Shown in pieces: positions 35,403 to 45,277 of a DNA stretch of 64,000 nucleotides. The notes below the pieces were generated by a model. It did no database searches. It had not been told where the DNA came from and worked only from the letters and a program-made list of their open reading frames with translations. The DNA comes from Candidatus Sulfurimonas marisnigri (GTDB lineage: Bacteria > Campylobacterota > Campylobacteria > Campylobacterales > Sulfurimonadaceae). The position numbers and the translations under genes are program-made. Numbering within the stretch: the first letter of the stretch is position 1; each line of letters starts with the position of its first letter. Where the stretch lies: positions 1,116,001 to 1,180,000 of the forward strand of contig NZ_CP054493.1 of NCBI RefSeq assembly GCF_015265475.1, in the 5' to 3' direction.

Positions 35403-37427
35403 ATGTTGAAACCATTATTAATCGAGATTGGTGTAGAAGAGCTTCCAGCGGTTCCGCTTTTAAAAGAGTTGAGTAATATTGAAAAAAAATATGCTGATAT
35501 TTTAGAAAAAAATTCACTTTTATGTGAGTTTGACTTCTACTATACACCTCGTCGTTTGGTTATTTGGCATGCAGAGTTTAAAACTCGTCAAGATGACAGT
35601 GAAGAGGAGTTTTTCGGCGCACCAATATCTGTAGCATACAAAGATGGTGAACCAACTCCGGCAGCTATGGGCTTTGCCAAGAAATGCGGAGTTACCATTG
35701 AAGAGATTGGCAAAGCAGAGAAGGGCGGCAAAGAAGTTCTTTACTACAAAAAAGATGTTAAAGGTAAAGCTTCAGCAGAGCTTTTAGGAGAGATAACAGA
35801 GAACTGGATTAAGTCACTGGACTTTGGTAAATCTATGAGATGGGGAAGTAGTAGCGATAGCTTTATAAGACCTATAAGATGGGTAAATGTACTTTTAGGC
35901 GATGATTTAGTTGATATGGAAGTTTTTAATGTAAAGTCCAATAAGCAGACTTTTGTTCACCGTATCAGTAATTTTGACGCTGTTAATATTAGTGGAGCCA
36001 AAGAGTACTTTGAAGTTTTGAAAAAAGGTGGTGTTACACTTTTCCCTGAACTAAGACGTGAAAGTATTTTATCTGACTTCGTTTCACTTGAAAAAGATAA
36101 TGGTATAAAAATCGAAATAGATGAAGAATTACTAGATGAAGTTGTAGCAATCACTGAACACCCAACCGCACTTTTAGGCTCATTTGATGAGTCGTTTTTA
36201 AGACTTCCTCCTGAAGTAATTATTACCTCTATGAAAGAGCACCAGAGATACTTTCCAGTTTTTAAAGATGGTAAATTAATCAATAAGTTTGTTGTTGTAT
36301 CAAATGCATTTACGGATGATTTTACTAAGGTTATTGAAGGAAATGAAACAGTTCTAAGACCACGCTTGGCAGATGGGCTTTTCTTTTATGACAATGACCT
36401 CAAAAACGGACTTAGTACCAATGGACTTGAAAAAGTTGTCTTTATGAAAGGTCTAGGGACAGTGGCTGATAAAATAGAGCGCGAGAAAAAAATAGCAAAT
36501 ACTCTTTTTGACATGTATACTCCAAAAAACTCAAAAAAAGAGACACTAGAGCGCGCTGTAAGTCTAGCAAAAGCTGACTTGACAAGTGAGATGGTATATG
36601 AGTTTACAGAGCTTCAAGGTCTTATGGGAAGCTACTATGCAAAATCACTAGGTGAGAGTGATGAAGTAGCTACATGTATAAAAGAGCAGTATCTTCCAGA
36701 CGGAGAAGATAGTGAGCTTCCTTCATCTGAGCTAAGCGCAATAGTTGCTATGAGTATTAAGCTAGATACTCTGCTTGCCATGTTTAGTATTAACCAAATC
36801 CCAACAGGCTCTCGTGACCCTTTTGCGCTTCGTCGTGCTGTTAATGGTCTTATTAGAATCACTAGAGAGCATAACTTAGAGTTTGATATAGTTGATACTC
36901 TTACAAATTTAAGCAAAGAATATGCAGAGTTTGAAATGTCAAAACTAGAGGGATTCTTTTTAGAGAGGGTTAAGCAGTACTTTAAAGTAAACCCATCAAT
37001 CGTAGAGGCTGTTTTGGCTTCTGGAGAGAGAGAACTTTTAGCAATGGGTAAAAAGATAGAAGCTTTAGAGACCATGGTTAATAGTGAAGGTTTCAGTGAA
37101 TCTTTTTCAACATTTAAAAGAGTCTCAAACATCACTAAAGATATTAATATGTCAAAAGAGATGATAGTTGATCATAAGCTTTTTGAGCAAGAAGCAGAAA
37201 AAGTCCTACATGTAAGATATATAGAAGTTTCTACATGTAAATATAACTCTTATGAAGAGGAACTTGATGCTCTCTTTGGTCTTAAGCCTGAACTGGATAA
37301 GTTCTTTGAAGATGTTATGGTAAATGCCGAAGATGAAAGTGTAAGAAATAATAGAAAATCTTTACTAGCTTCTATCTATAAAAGTATCTTGAAAATTGCT
37401 GACATCAAAGAGGTGAGCGTAGCATAA
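35403..37427 (+). CDS. glyS: Glycyl-tRNA synthetase beta subunit
   Basis: Beta chain of the tetrameric (alpha2 beta2) glycyl-tRNA synthetase, which binds tRNA. The sequence opens LLIEIGVEELP, then FYYTPRRLVIW, FGKSMRWGSSSDSFIRPIRWV and FIRPIRW-like core, LGSFDESFLRLPPEVIITSMKEHQRYFPV, and a C-terminal anticodon-binding region ending VSVA. 674 aa, the usual length. The alpha gene glyQ is not in the window. A terminator-like hairpin follows at 37434. Confidence 0.96.
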   Translation: MLKPLLIEIGVEELPAVPLLKELSNIEKKYADILEKNSLLCEFDFYYTPRRLVIWHAEFKTRQDDSEEEFFGAPISVAYKDGEPTPAAMGFAKKCGVTIEEIGKAEKGGKEVLYYKKDVKGKASAELLGEITENWIKSLDFGKSMRWGSSSDSFIRPIRWVNVLLGDDLVDMEVFNVKSNKQTFVHRISNFDAVNISGAKEYFEVLKKGGVTLFPELRRESILSDFVSLEKDNGIKIEIDEELLDEVVAITEHPTALLGSFDESFLRLPPEVIITSMKEHQRYFPVFKDGKLINKFVVVSNAFTDDFTKVIEGNETVLRPRLADGLFFYDNDLKNGLSTNGLEKVVFMKGLGTVADKIEREKKIANTLFDMYTPKNSKKETLERAVSLAKADLTSEMVYEFTELQGLMGSYYAKSLGESDEVATCIKEQYLPDGEDSELPSSELSAIVAMSIKLDTLLAMFSINQIPTGSRDPFALRRAVNGLIRITREHNLEFDIVDTLTNLSKEYAEFEMSKLEGFFLERVKQYFKVNPSIVEAVLASGERELLAMGKKIEALETMVNSEGFSESFSTFKRVSNITKDINMSKEMIVDHKLFEQEAEKVLHVRYIEVSTCKYNSYEEELDALFGLKPELDKFFEDVMVNAEDESVRNNRKSLLASIYKSILKIADIKEVSVA

Positions 37428-37433
37428 CTGAAG

Positions 37434-37467
37434 AGGATTCAGCTAAATTCTGCTGATTCCTTTGTTT
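37434..37467 (+). terminator. glyS terminator inside the convergent gene's end
   Basis: AGGATTCAGC (37434-37443) pairs with GCTGATTCCT (37452-37461) with one mismatch, followed by TTGTTT. The stem covers the stop codon and last codons of the convergent ATP-grasp gene. Confidence 0.5.
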
Positions 37468-38369
37468 ATAATAATCTCTATTATTTCATTGTATGAAAGA
37501 CCATGTTCAATTTCACATGCTTTGACTAGATAGCTTGAGACATCTTTTATATCTGGGAGTAGATTTGCTCCCATTAAAAAGCAGTGCCCATAACTGTTTG
37601 TTTTAATATCTATTTGTGCAAAGTCTCTTGCTCCAAGGTCCATAAAAGCATTAACAGCAATATTTTTAACCCTATTTATAAGCTCAGAATCTTGAGTTTT
37701 TTTGAACTCCTCTTTGTTCTCAATTCGTGTTTTTAATCCAAGAATTTTAATTCCATTTTGTGATTTGGTAGGGATAACTTCAATTGTACTAACTAGTAAA
37801 TCACCATCTTTTGTTTTAAGAAGGGCAACTGTAAACTCTTGACTTTCAAGATACTCTTCAACTAAAACAGGCTCATTGTATGTGTTATATAATGATAAAA
37901 CCTTACTCTCAAACTGTGCATAATTTGTAACGTACGATAAATCGTCAATTCCATTGCCGTTTGCAGAACTATTTGGTTTGATAAATAGAGGGTATCTAAT
38001 TGGTATCTTGTTGTCATTTACATACTCACCAGGAGTTGCTGTAAAATAATTTGCTGTATTATGACCTTGCTCTTTTAAGTAAGATTTGGTTAACACCTTG
38101 TCAGAGTTATATTTTAATGCTTCTTTTGTTGAGCCTGAAAAATTTATACTGTTTAATTCAAAGTATTCAGATAGGCAAATGTTTTCTTCATTTTCAATTA
38201 ATATATCTTTTTGAGACAAAATCACTAAGTCCGGTTTTCTTAGTACAACTTCATCTAAATTTGATTTATTTAAACATATACTCAGCCTAACTGCGTGACC
38301 AATCTCTTCAATTGATTTAACAATGTCATTACATGTGCTTGTGTCTGTCGTTATAATTTCTATATTCAT
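37443..38369 (-). CDS. ATP-grasp protein related to D-alanine-D-alanine ligase
   Basis: 308 residues with the Ddl fold: an N-terminal lobe (MNIEIITTDTSTCNDIVKSIEEIGH), then INFSGSTKEALKYNSDKVLTK-type segment, YPLFIKPNSSANGNGID (ATP-binding loop), VLVEEYLESQEFTVALL and ARDFAQIDIKTN. The final Mg motif reads MGANLLPD where Ddl has an E-x-N-x-x-P, so one metal-binding Glu is lost. It may be inactive as a D-Ala ligase, or act on a different substrate. It is the sole gene here with no operon partner; a weak Ddl paralogue beside a true ddl elsewhere is likely. Confidence 0.75.
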   Translation of the reverse strand: MNIEIITTDTSTCNDIVKSIEEIGHAVRLSICLNKSNLDEVVLRKPDLVILSQKDILIENEENICLSEYFELNSINFSGSTKEALKYNSDKVLTKSYLKEQGHNTANYFTATPGEYVNDNKIPIRYPLFIKPNSSANGNGIDDLSYVTNYAQFESKVLSLYNTYNEPVLVEEYLESQEFTVALLKTKDGDLLVSTIEVIPTKSQNGIKILGLKTRIENKEEFKKTQDSELINRVKNIAVNAFMDLGARDFAQIDIKTNSYGHCFLMGANLLPDIKDVSSYLVKACEIEHGLSYNEIIEIIINKGISRI

Positions 38370-38651
38370 TGTTGCTAACTCTCTTTATGGTTAAAGATGA
38401 TTATTACTTTGGAGGGTATCCAGCTATAAGGTCATCGCATCTATCAGATTTTCTCGATATTAGAGTAAACCACATTTAAAAGTATTTTAGTGCGTCTTAG
38501 TTGGGGATTTTAATCATAAAAAAATGAAAAGTCCATATTAGAAAAACAGAAATATCACCTGTTTACATCCAAAAAAGGAGTTTGTTTAGTCAAATAAGAA
38601 TGCGATTATACAGTTTTACTGCTTAATATACAGGGCGGTCTTAAAGCTAGA
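38370..38651. other. 282-base gap with a 23-codon open frame
   Basis: No convincing gene. On the minus strand an ATG at 38475 opens a 23-codon frame ending at 38404 with the tail KSDRCDDLIAGYPPK, but no ribosome site precedes it. It could be the decayed end of a lost gene. The rest is AT-rich without clear repeats. Confidence 0.35.
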
Positions 38652-40175
38652 TTATTTAACTTTACCTAAGAGTATTTTCTTTGATGTCAATGCTTTTACT
38701 AGTGCATTTTGTATTGACATATATGAATCCTGATTTTGAATCAATATTTTTTTGTCTCTATTTTCTTCTCTTTTTAAAGAATCAATTTCTCTCTTTATAT
38801 CTGCGTAGTTAGCTACTACACTTGAATCAATAAGCTTTGAAGACAACACGGCTTTTTGTTCTTTTTGATGTAACAAATTTCTTTTTATTGAGACTATGTC
38901 ATTTTTTAATGTTTTTCTCTCGTTTTCATCTTTTGATGAACTTAAAGTATCTATATATGAGTCTAATTTTTTTGTATCATAGTTAGCTTCTTGTGATAAC
39001 TTATCTATCTCTCTTTTCAATCCATTGTTATACTCTAAAGGTGAAATTCCACCAATATATAAACCAGAGATGTCATTATTTAAATCATTTACTTTTTCAT
39101 ATATATTATCTATAGATATTTTTGCTTTAATATAAACTCTAACAATAGACATTATGGATGTAATATTCCATCTCATCCCATTTTCTGCTTCCATACGTGG
39201 AACTTTATATTTAATTCCATCAAGAACAACTACATCTAATGAATAATACTTTAAAAATTCTATCATGTTCTTATTTGATGATCCAACTTCTTCTAGTATA
39301 ATGTCTGCTATATATCCAAATACCTCTTTGAAATGTATTCTAAATATATAGCCTGCAAACCCTTTAAAAAATTCATTATTGTTGTCAAATAAATTAGTTA
39401 ATTGCTCTATTATAATTGATTGTATTAAAGAAAATGCATTTTTTTCGTAAGCTATATTATCTATGTTCTTAACTAAAAAATATGTATCAACAAATTCTTC
39501 TGCTGTGAAATAAAAAAAATCTTTATTATCTTGCTGTGAAAAAATCTCATCATTGAACGATTTTAGTTTATCCTCATCAATCCCATTGTACCTATTTGCA
39601 ACAGTATTTTTTTGATTATCAGCAACTTCCTCTATTAGGAATCCGTCTAATAATTTTATAATTATTTGATTGCTTCTAATGATTATAATATCACTTTCCT
39701 CAAGTTCAAAAGCATGTCTTACGGCAAATCTAATCAATTCTTTTTTATTTATATCCTCATTGTTTATGTTTCTTACAAAACTATATATTTTATTTTTTAC
39801 ATCTTCTGGGATAGAAATTAAACCTTCTATGCCTTTGTAATCATACTCTATTAGATCTTCGTAAGATTCAATAATATTAATAATCGCATCCAGGTTTATA
39901 CTATCTTTAGGCTCAGTTTTATATTCAAAAACTTTTATCCGTATTGTATTTTCTGTTAGCTTTAATAATGGGTACCCAATAGGCTCAAAATACTCTTTAA
40001 AAGCACGTTTGATGTTTAGTAGATTTTCGCTGTTTGATAGGAAGTTTTTCGGATAATTTTTATTTAAATATAAAAAAAAATTTTCATTGTCCAAATCATC
40101 CCATTTAAAGTCAATTGATGGTTTTGGTAAATTTGTTTTTAAATAAGTATTTAACTCTGAAGCTATATTCTTCAT
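38652..40175 (-). CDS. Unrecognised 507-residue protein with C-terminal coiled coil
   Basis: I do not recognise this family. Residues 1-~350 are mixed alpha/beta, rich in Asn, Ile and Phe with no clear catalytic motif. Residues ~355-480 form a Lys/Glu-rich coiled coil with heptads (KREIDKLSQEANYDTKKL and ADIKREIDSLKREENRDKK). There is no signal peptide or membrane segment. The base composition is even more AT-rich than its neighbours, which could mean later acquisition. It stands alone between two intergenic gaps and is divergent from the TonB gene downstream on the map. It could be a structural or DNA-associated protein; no function can be assigned. Confidence 0.6.
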   Translation of the reverse strand: MKNIASELNTYLKTNLPKPSIDFKWDDLDNENFFLYLNKNYPKNFLSNSENLLNIKRAFKEYFEPIGYPLLKLTENTIRIKVFEYKTEPKDSINLDAIINIIESYEDLIEYDYKGIEGLISIPEDVKNKIYSFVRNINNEDINKKELIRFAVRHAFELEESDIIIIRSNQIIIKLLDGFLIEEVADNQKNTVANRYNGIDEDKLKSFNDEIFSQQDNKDFFYFTAEEFVDTYFLVKNIDNIAYEKNAFSLIQSIIIEQLTNLFDNNNEFFKGFAGYIFRIHFKEVFGYIADIILEEVGSSNKNMIEFLKYYSLDVVVLDGIKYKVPRMEAENGMRWNITSIMSIVRVYIKAKISIDNIYEKVNDLNNDISGLYIGGISPLEYNNGLKREIDKLSQEANYDTKKLDSYIDTLSSSKDENERKTLKNDIVSIKRNLLHQKEQKAVLSSKLIDSSVVANYADIKREIDSLKREENRDKKILIQNQDSYMSIQNALVKALTSKKILLGKVK

Positions 40176-40409
40176 TTTATTCCAATAATAACATAATTAT
40201 GAAGTATACAACCACTAAATTAAACAGTAGAAGTATATGCAACCCGACCATCTTTTAGTAAAAAAGACTCGTGATTTTCCGTCCTTACTTCACAATAAGT
40301 TTGGCTTTTTTTTAATATACCTATTGTACAGTATAATGTTTTAATTTATAATTAATATAATTTTGAAGTTCATTTATGTTAAAATTTTATAAAAAATAAA
40401 AGGTGAATA

Positions 40410-42278
40410 ATGAAATTAATATTTTTATTATTATTAGCTGTTGGATTGCTCCATTCAGAAGAGCTGGGCGATTTATTAGGCACTTATACACACAATAGTG
40501 ATCTTTCAAATAAGACAAAACTTGAAAGCGGCGGGGCTGTAACTATCTTTACTAGAAAAGATTTAGACATTATGCAGGCTCACAGTCTCAAAGATATCTT
40601 AAAGTCACACCCTATAGTAAGATACAAAGAGAGTCGTGGCGGAATTGCAGATATGTTTTATAGAGGCTCCTCCGCATTTTTTTCAAGCAGTACTATACGT
40701 TTGTATATAGATAATCAAGAACTTGTTTCATCAACATTTGGAAGCGGTTTTACAGCTGCTAACAGTATTGACCTAGATTTTATAGACCATGTAGAAATTT
40801 ATACACGCTCACCATCGTATGAGTTTTCTACAGAACCAACATATATCTTAATTAAGCTATATTCAAAAACGGCCGAGCGTGACAGTGGTGGGAAGTTAAA
40901 TCTTAATTATGGAAGCCGTGGATTTAATCAAGAATCTGCATATTATGCAGATGAGCTCAAAGATTACTCTTATGTTGCATATGTATCTAGAAGTGATGAT
41001 AAAAGAAAAAAGTATTTCAGTCACAATATTCCAATTAAACGTGATTCTGAAACTTATTCACTTTTTAGTTCCATACATTCCAAGAACAATAAGCTCCAAG
41101 TTATGGCGGGGACATCAGACCTTGATACATCAATAGCCAGAAGCCCTTTAGCTACTTATGATATCTCAACAGGTCACTATGACTATTTTAACATAGGGTA
41201 CGAAACAACATACTTTAAAAATTTATGTATCTCTGTAAATCATCAATATACACATATCTCTGGAAAAAACAAAGAAGCAGCTGGTTTTGAATCGCCTTAC
41301 TCTCCAGAGCTTGATTTTGATAGAGAAGAGGGTGTTTCTACAGCAGAGATAAAGTACACAGGTGAATCAGAGTATAACCGTCTAATTATAGGTGCAAAGC
41401 TTCGCTATAAAACCTTTGAGATGATAGAAGCTAAAGTGGATGGTGTTTTAAGTTCCAAGGATGATTATAATAGACAAGCCGTAAGTACAATTTTCTTAGA
41501 AGATAGACACAGCATATCAAATAACAATATTATAAGCATTGCTGCTCAGTATGCCTTAGTGAATAACAATGGAGGAATTGAAAATGAAGATCTTTTTCAA
41601 TTTCGTATAAATCACACATATATTCATGATAATTTTATTTTTAAATCATTTGCGTATAGAGTGGAGTCATTGGTTGAACCTTATATATATGTAGATTTTC
41701 CATTTACTAAACGTCCTCTTGATAATCAAGTTTTAAATGCGATTAGCGAGGAGATAAAATATATTAATGGTAAAAATGAAATAGAGTTAGTTGCTACCTA
41801 TGGTGTTACTAAGAATTTATTTGTACAACCCCCCTTTGTAGTAAATCCAACAGGAGCTTTTACCAATAGCAAAGAGAACGTAAAAAATATATCTGCTTTT
41901 TTGGAGTATACTTATAATTTTGACATAGACAATAAACTTGTCTCAAATGTTTCATATGCAGATATAAGAAACTTCAACAATAAATCTATTGCTGCTTTTG
42001 TCCGCTCACTAAATAGAGTTGGAAAGTTTGATATTTTTAATGAGGTTATCTTTAATCGTAACAATATTGACGATACTAATCATTATGATTATAGTGCAGG
42101 GATCAAGTATAGCTATACGAATGATTTGATAATTTCTTTAAAAGGTGAAAATATTTTTAATAAGGGTTACGAAGATAGTTATTATAGAGTTGATCCAAAC
42201 ACATTTTTACAAGAAGAACCTATAAATATATCTCCTGTAGAACAACGCTTTTTTGTTAGCATGGAGTATATGTTTTAA
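40410..42278 (+). CDS. TonB-dependent receptor-like outer-membrane protein (signalling operon)
   Basis: 622 residues. Signal peptide about 1-17 (IFLLLLAVGLLHSE). The plug is recognisable (VTIFTRKDLDIMQAHSLKDIL, MFYRGSSAF, YIDNQELV, DFIDHVEIYTRSPS), but the glycine-rich GGVI core is replaced by FSTEPTYILIKLY, an odd form. Barrel strands end in MEYMF with a terminal Phe. The start has an AAAAGGTG site. It overlaps into a periplasmic protein (next base after the stop) and then a histidine kinase, so I infer ligand sensing or uptake that reports to the kinase. The ligand is unknown. Confidence 0.83.
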   Translation: MKLIFLLLLAVGLLHSEELGDLLGTYTHNSDLSNKTKLESGGAVTIFTRKDLDIMQAHSLKDILKSHPIVRYKESRGGIADMFYRGSSAFFSSSTIRLYIDNQELVSSTFGSGFTAANSIDLDFIDHVEIYTRSPSYEFSTEPTYILIKLYSKTAERDSGGKLNLNYGSRGFNQESAYYADELKDYSYVAYVSRSDDKRKKYFSHNIPIKRDSETYSLFSSIHSKNNKLQVMAGTSDLDTSIARSPLATYDISTGHYDYFNIGYETTYFKNLCISVNHQYTHISGKNKEAAGFESPYSPELDFDREEGVSTAEIKYTGESEYNRLIIGAKLRYKTFEMIEAKVDGVLSSKDDYNRQAVSTIFLEDRHSISNNNIISIAAQYALVNNNGGIENEDLFQFRINHTYIHDNFIFKSFAYRVESLVEPYIYVDFPFTKRPLDNQVLNAISEEIKYINGKNEIELVATYGVTKNLFVQPPFVVNPTGAFTNSKENVKNISAFLEYTYNFDIDNKLVSNVSYADIRNFNNKSIAAFVRSLNRVGKFDIFNEVIFNRNNIDDTNHYDYSAGIKYSYTNDLIISLKGENIFNKGYEDSYYRVDPNTFLQEEPINISPVEQRFFVSMEYMF

Positions 42279-42698
42279 ATGAAATTTATTCTGTTTGTAC
42301 TATTGGCACTTGAGCTGTTTGCTTTTGATACTGCTACTGCCTCTAAAATATTTGATAAAATATTTTTGGCAATGGTAGATAAGGACAATATTAGTGTTTA
42401 TACAGTTAACAACAAATACAAAGAGGTTGTTTTAGCCTCATCAAATCTATACATATCGAGTGAAGTTGAGAGCGCTGATATTATTTTAGTTGATTCACTT
42501 GAAGAAATTCCTAAAAACAGTGAAGGTTTACTACTTTTTACAACATCACATGTAGTATACAAGGTTAATAAAGATTCGGTTGGTGCTTTTTACTGGGATA
42601 GAGGGCATATTAAAATTGAGTTTTCAAGAGTAAGGCTGCATAACAAACAAATATCACTTCCTCAAAATTTTGATAAGTATATAAAGGATAGTGAATAA
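42279..42698 (+). CDS. Periplasmic YfiR-like (DUF4154-like) protein
   Basis: 139 residues with a signal peptide at about 1-17 (FILFVLLALELFAF). The mature part alternates short strands and helices (VYTVNNKYKEVVLAS, ADIILVDSLEEIP, GLLLFTTSHVVYKVNKDSVG) and ends in an IEFSRVRLHNKQISL segment reminiscent of the IxF...RFxIN...L ending of YfiR/DUF4154 proteins. YfiR-type proteins gate an inner-membrane signalling partner from the periplasm. It sits between a TonB receptor (adjacent) and a histidine kinase (TAATG overlap), supporting a relay. Family call tentative. Confidence 0.6.
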   Translation: MKFILFVLLALELFAFDTATASKIFDKIFLAMVDKDNISVYTVNNKYKEVVLASSNLYISSEVESADIILVDSLEEIPKNSEGLLLFTTSHVVYKVNKDSVGAFYWDRGHIKIEFSRVRLHNKQISLPQNFDKYIKDSE

Positions 42699-44515
42699 TG
42701 ATAAAGTTTAAAACTATACAGACTAAAATAATATCCCTCTCAATTGCTACTATTGTTTTGTTTTTTGGCATTAATTTTTTACTTCAACTCAATGAAATAG
42801 AGGAATATGCATTTGAAATGATTGAAAGCACTAATAATATTGTAAATGATTTACTTGTTGAACATATAAGTGCATATGTTTACAACCATGATGAAGTGAA
42901 TATCCAACTTAGCATTGATTCAATTAATAGTGATTATATAAAATCCATCTATATTCTTGATAAAGACGGAATTATTATAGCAAAAAATAAATCTCCCAAT
43001 ATTGTTCAAGAAATACATCCTATGTTTGAGACACTTTTGAAAAAAGAGCACAATAGTATTAGGAATACAGAGCAATATATTGTAATGGATATCTTTTCTG
43101 TGTTGGATGTCCCAATCGGTTATATGGTTGTTGAAGCTAATTTAGAAACATATAATAATTATATAAAAAGAGAGTTATTTGAGTTTATTATTGAAGGGTT
43201 GTTGTTAATTAGTGTCTTTTTTATTATTTCGTATTTTGTAGCAAAATCTATAGTCTCACCAATATATGATATTGTTTATAAACTGAGTAATACAAAAGAT
43301 GATGATATCTTGATGTTTCCCAAGCAAGAGCAAAAAGAGTTTCAGTACTTAGGAGTAAATATTGCTAATAAACACAATAAACTCCTTGAGTCAAAATCGA
43401 ATTTAAACACAATTTTTGATATGACTACAGATGGAATTGCTATAATTGATAAAAATACAAATTTTCTTTTTGTAAACAGAGCCTTTGGTGAAATTACGGG
43501 ATATACCAAAGATAGTCTCTTGGAGAGATCTTTTATTGAGTTTATACCCCTAGATTTTAAAGATGAAATAATAGATATTATTAGAGATGTGTTTTATAAA
43601 GGCTCACACTCTAGTTTTGAAAATAGTTGTAGTGTTAATCACGACAAGATTATTGATGCAATTATTAGTATGAATCTTATGCCTGACAGAAAAATAATTA
43701 TGCTTGTTTTAAAGGATGTGACCAAAGAAAACCAATACAAAAAAGAGAAGCTAGAGCAAGAGCGTAAGTTTATAGAGCAGACAAGAATGGCTCAAATGGG
43801 AGAAATGATAAGCATGATTGCCCATCAGTGGAGGCAGCCGCTCTCTTCAATTTCAGCAACATCAATGAATATGATGATAAAAATTCAACTTGGAGAGTAT
43901 GACTTAGAGACAAAAGAGGGGAGAGATAAGTGTGAAAATTCCTTTATCAAGCAGCTTAATAATATTGAACACTATACACAAAGTCTAACTACGACAATAA
44001 ATGATTTCAGGAATTTCTATAAACCAAATAAGTTACAAGTACTTAGCACATTAGAGGATGTAGTTGCAAAATCTCTAAAAATCATTGAGGGATCACTTAC
44101 TAATGATAATATTGATATAGTTTATGATTACAATTTTAAAGAAAAAATAGCACTTTATGATAGTGAATTGATGCAGGTTGTTCTCAATATATTGAAAAAT
44201 GCTCAAGATAACTTTAAAGAAAAAGGGATTGAAAAACCACTGATTAAAATAACTACAAAAGATAGCAGCTTAATCATATGCGACAATGGCGGCGGAATAC
44301 CTGAGAGAATTATGAAAAATATATTTGACCCATACTTTTCAACAAAAGATGAAAAAAATGGAACAGGACTTGGGCTATATATGTCTAAAATAATTGTAAA
44401 TGACCACCACAAAGGAGCTCTACATGTAGATAATCAAGAGGCTATAGAAGGAGAAGGTATCGGTGCCTGTTTTACTATAAAGCTTAATTTATCTTCACAA
44501 TCGTTGGAAGGTTAG
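42698..44515 (+). CDS. PAS-containing sensor histidine kinase
   Basis: 605 residues. Membrane helices at about 12-30 and 158-182 flank a periplasmic sensor domain. A PAS domain follows (about 225-330, TTDGIAIIDKNTNFLFVNRAF), then the kinase core: H-box AHQWRQPLSS with His376, N-box NILKNAQDNF, and CDNGGGIPE, FDPYFSTK and NGTGLGLYMSKIIV. The HQWRQPL box is the form I associate with Campylobacterota. No response regulator gene is adjacent, so its partner is elsewhere. The ATG overlaps the previous stop. Its 3' end overlaps the convergent 244-aa gene by 32 bases. Confidence 0.9.
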   Translation: MIKFKTIQTKIISLSIATIVLFFGINFLLQLNEIEEYAFEMIESTNNIVNDLLVEHISAYVYNHDEVNIQLSIDSINSDYIKSIYILDKDGIIIAKNKSPNIVQEIHPMFETLLKKEHNSIRNTEQYIVMDIFSVLDVPIGYMVVEANLETYNNYIKRELFEFIIEGLLLISVFFIISYFVAKSIVSPIYDIVYKLSNTKDDDILMFPKQEQKEFQYLGVNIANKHNKLLESKSNLNTIFDMTTDGIAIIDKNTNFLFVNRAFGEITGYTKDSLLERSFIEFIPLDFKDEIIDIIRDVFYKGSHSSFENSCSVNHDKIIDAIISMNLMPDRKIIMLVLKDVTKENQYKKEKLEQERKFIEQTRMAQMGEMISMIAHQWRQPLSSISATSMNMMIKIQLGEYDLETKEGRDKCENSFIKQLNNIEHYTQSLTTTINDFRNFYKPNKLQVLSTLEDVVAKSLKIIEGSLTNDNIDIVYDYNFKEKIALYDSELMQVVLNILKNAQDNFKEKGIEKPLIKITTKDSSLIICDNGGGIPERIMKNIFDPYFSTKDEKNGTGLGLYMSKIIVNDHHKGALHVDNQEAIEGEGIGACFTIKLNLSSQSLEG

Positions 44516-45218
44516 TTTTAAAAGCTCTCTTAAATGCATTTGCTCTTATCTCTCTAAGTTTTCCAGTTGCAATTGCTGGTAAAAAATATGCCACCTCTTG
44601 ACTCTCAACTGCATCGTGGTTATTGTCATACATAAATGCAATATGTTTACCTAGCTTAGCAGCTTGTGCAGAAATATTTCTAGCATAAGTGATTATATTT
44701 TTGTGATGTCTGTCATACTTGTTTCCTGAAATAAAGAAAACAAACTTACCACTAAGACGAATATTAAGGTAGTCTTGATAGTTAAGCTCTTTATCATAGC
44801 GTGTTAGCTGATTGCTTGTGTATCTGTCTAAATCACCCTCAAACTCTTCTAGAATGGGTGTTGGTTCTATGTTTGGTTTGTTAAGTGCGAAAAGATACTT
44901 AATCTCTATAAGCTTGCCTCTATAGCCATCTTTAATAGCAGAAGCGAAAAGAGTACAGTTTTTGTCAAAAGCTAGTTCATCAAATTGACCATTGAATTCA
45001 TACCCCTGTCCGTCTAAGCTGGCATCGTCTTTGTATCCTATAGGTGCTATTGTCGGATTGTATAAAAAAATAGTTCCAATTACTGTTTTACGTTTGTTTT
45101 TAAGCATCTGCTCTAGTTGCTCTGAATCTATAGTCTCGTCACTCTCTTGAATATAAATATACTGTTCTTTTATGTACTCTAAATCTAATTTTCTTGAAAA
45201 TTTCCCGAATGCTTGCAT
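44484..45218 (-). CDS. Uncharacterised 244-residue protein
   Basis: Unassigned cytoplasmic-looking protein. Segments such as FFISGNKYDRHHKNIITYARNISAQ and LGKHIAFMYDNNHDAVESQEVAYFLPAI look like a Rossmann-type alpha/beta fold, but I see no diagnostic nucleotide motif. No signal peptide or membrane span. It overlaps the end of the convergent kinase gene by 32 bases, and is divergent from the hydrolase gene at 45278. A long clean frame argues it is real. Confidence 0.6.
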   Translation of the reverse strand: MQAFGKFSRKLDLEYIKEQYIYIQESDETIDSEQLEQMLKNKRKTVIGTIFLYNPTIAPIGYKDDASLDGQGYEFNGQFDELAFDKNCTLFASAIKDGYRGKLIEIKYLFALNKPNIEPTPILEEFEGDLDRYTSNQLTRYDKELNYQDYLNIRLSGKFVFFISGNKYDRHHKNIITYARNISAQAAKLGKHIAFMYDNNHDAVESQEVAYFLPAIATGKLREIRANAFKRAFKTNLPTIVKIN

Positions 45219-45277
45219 ATAAATATCCTATAATAATTATTGGAATTATACTATAATTCCACTCAATAAGGTTACAA

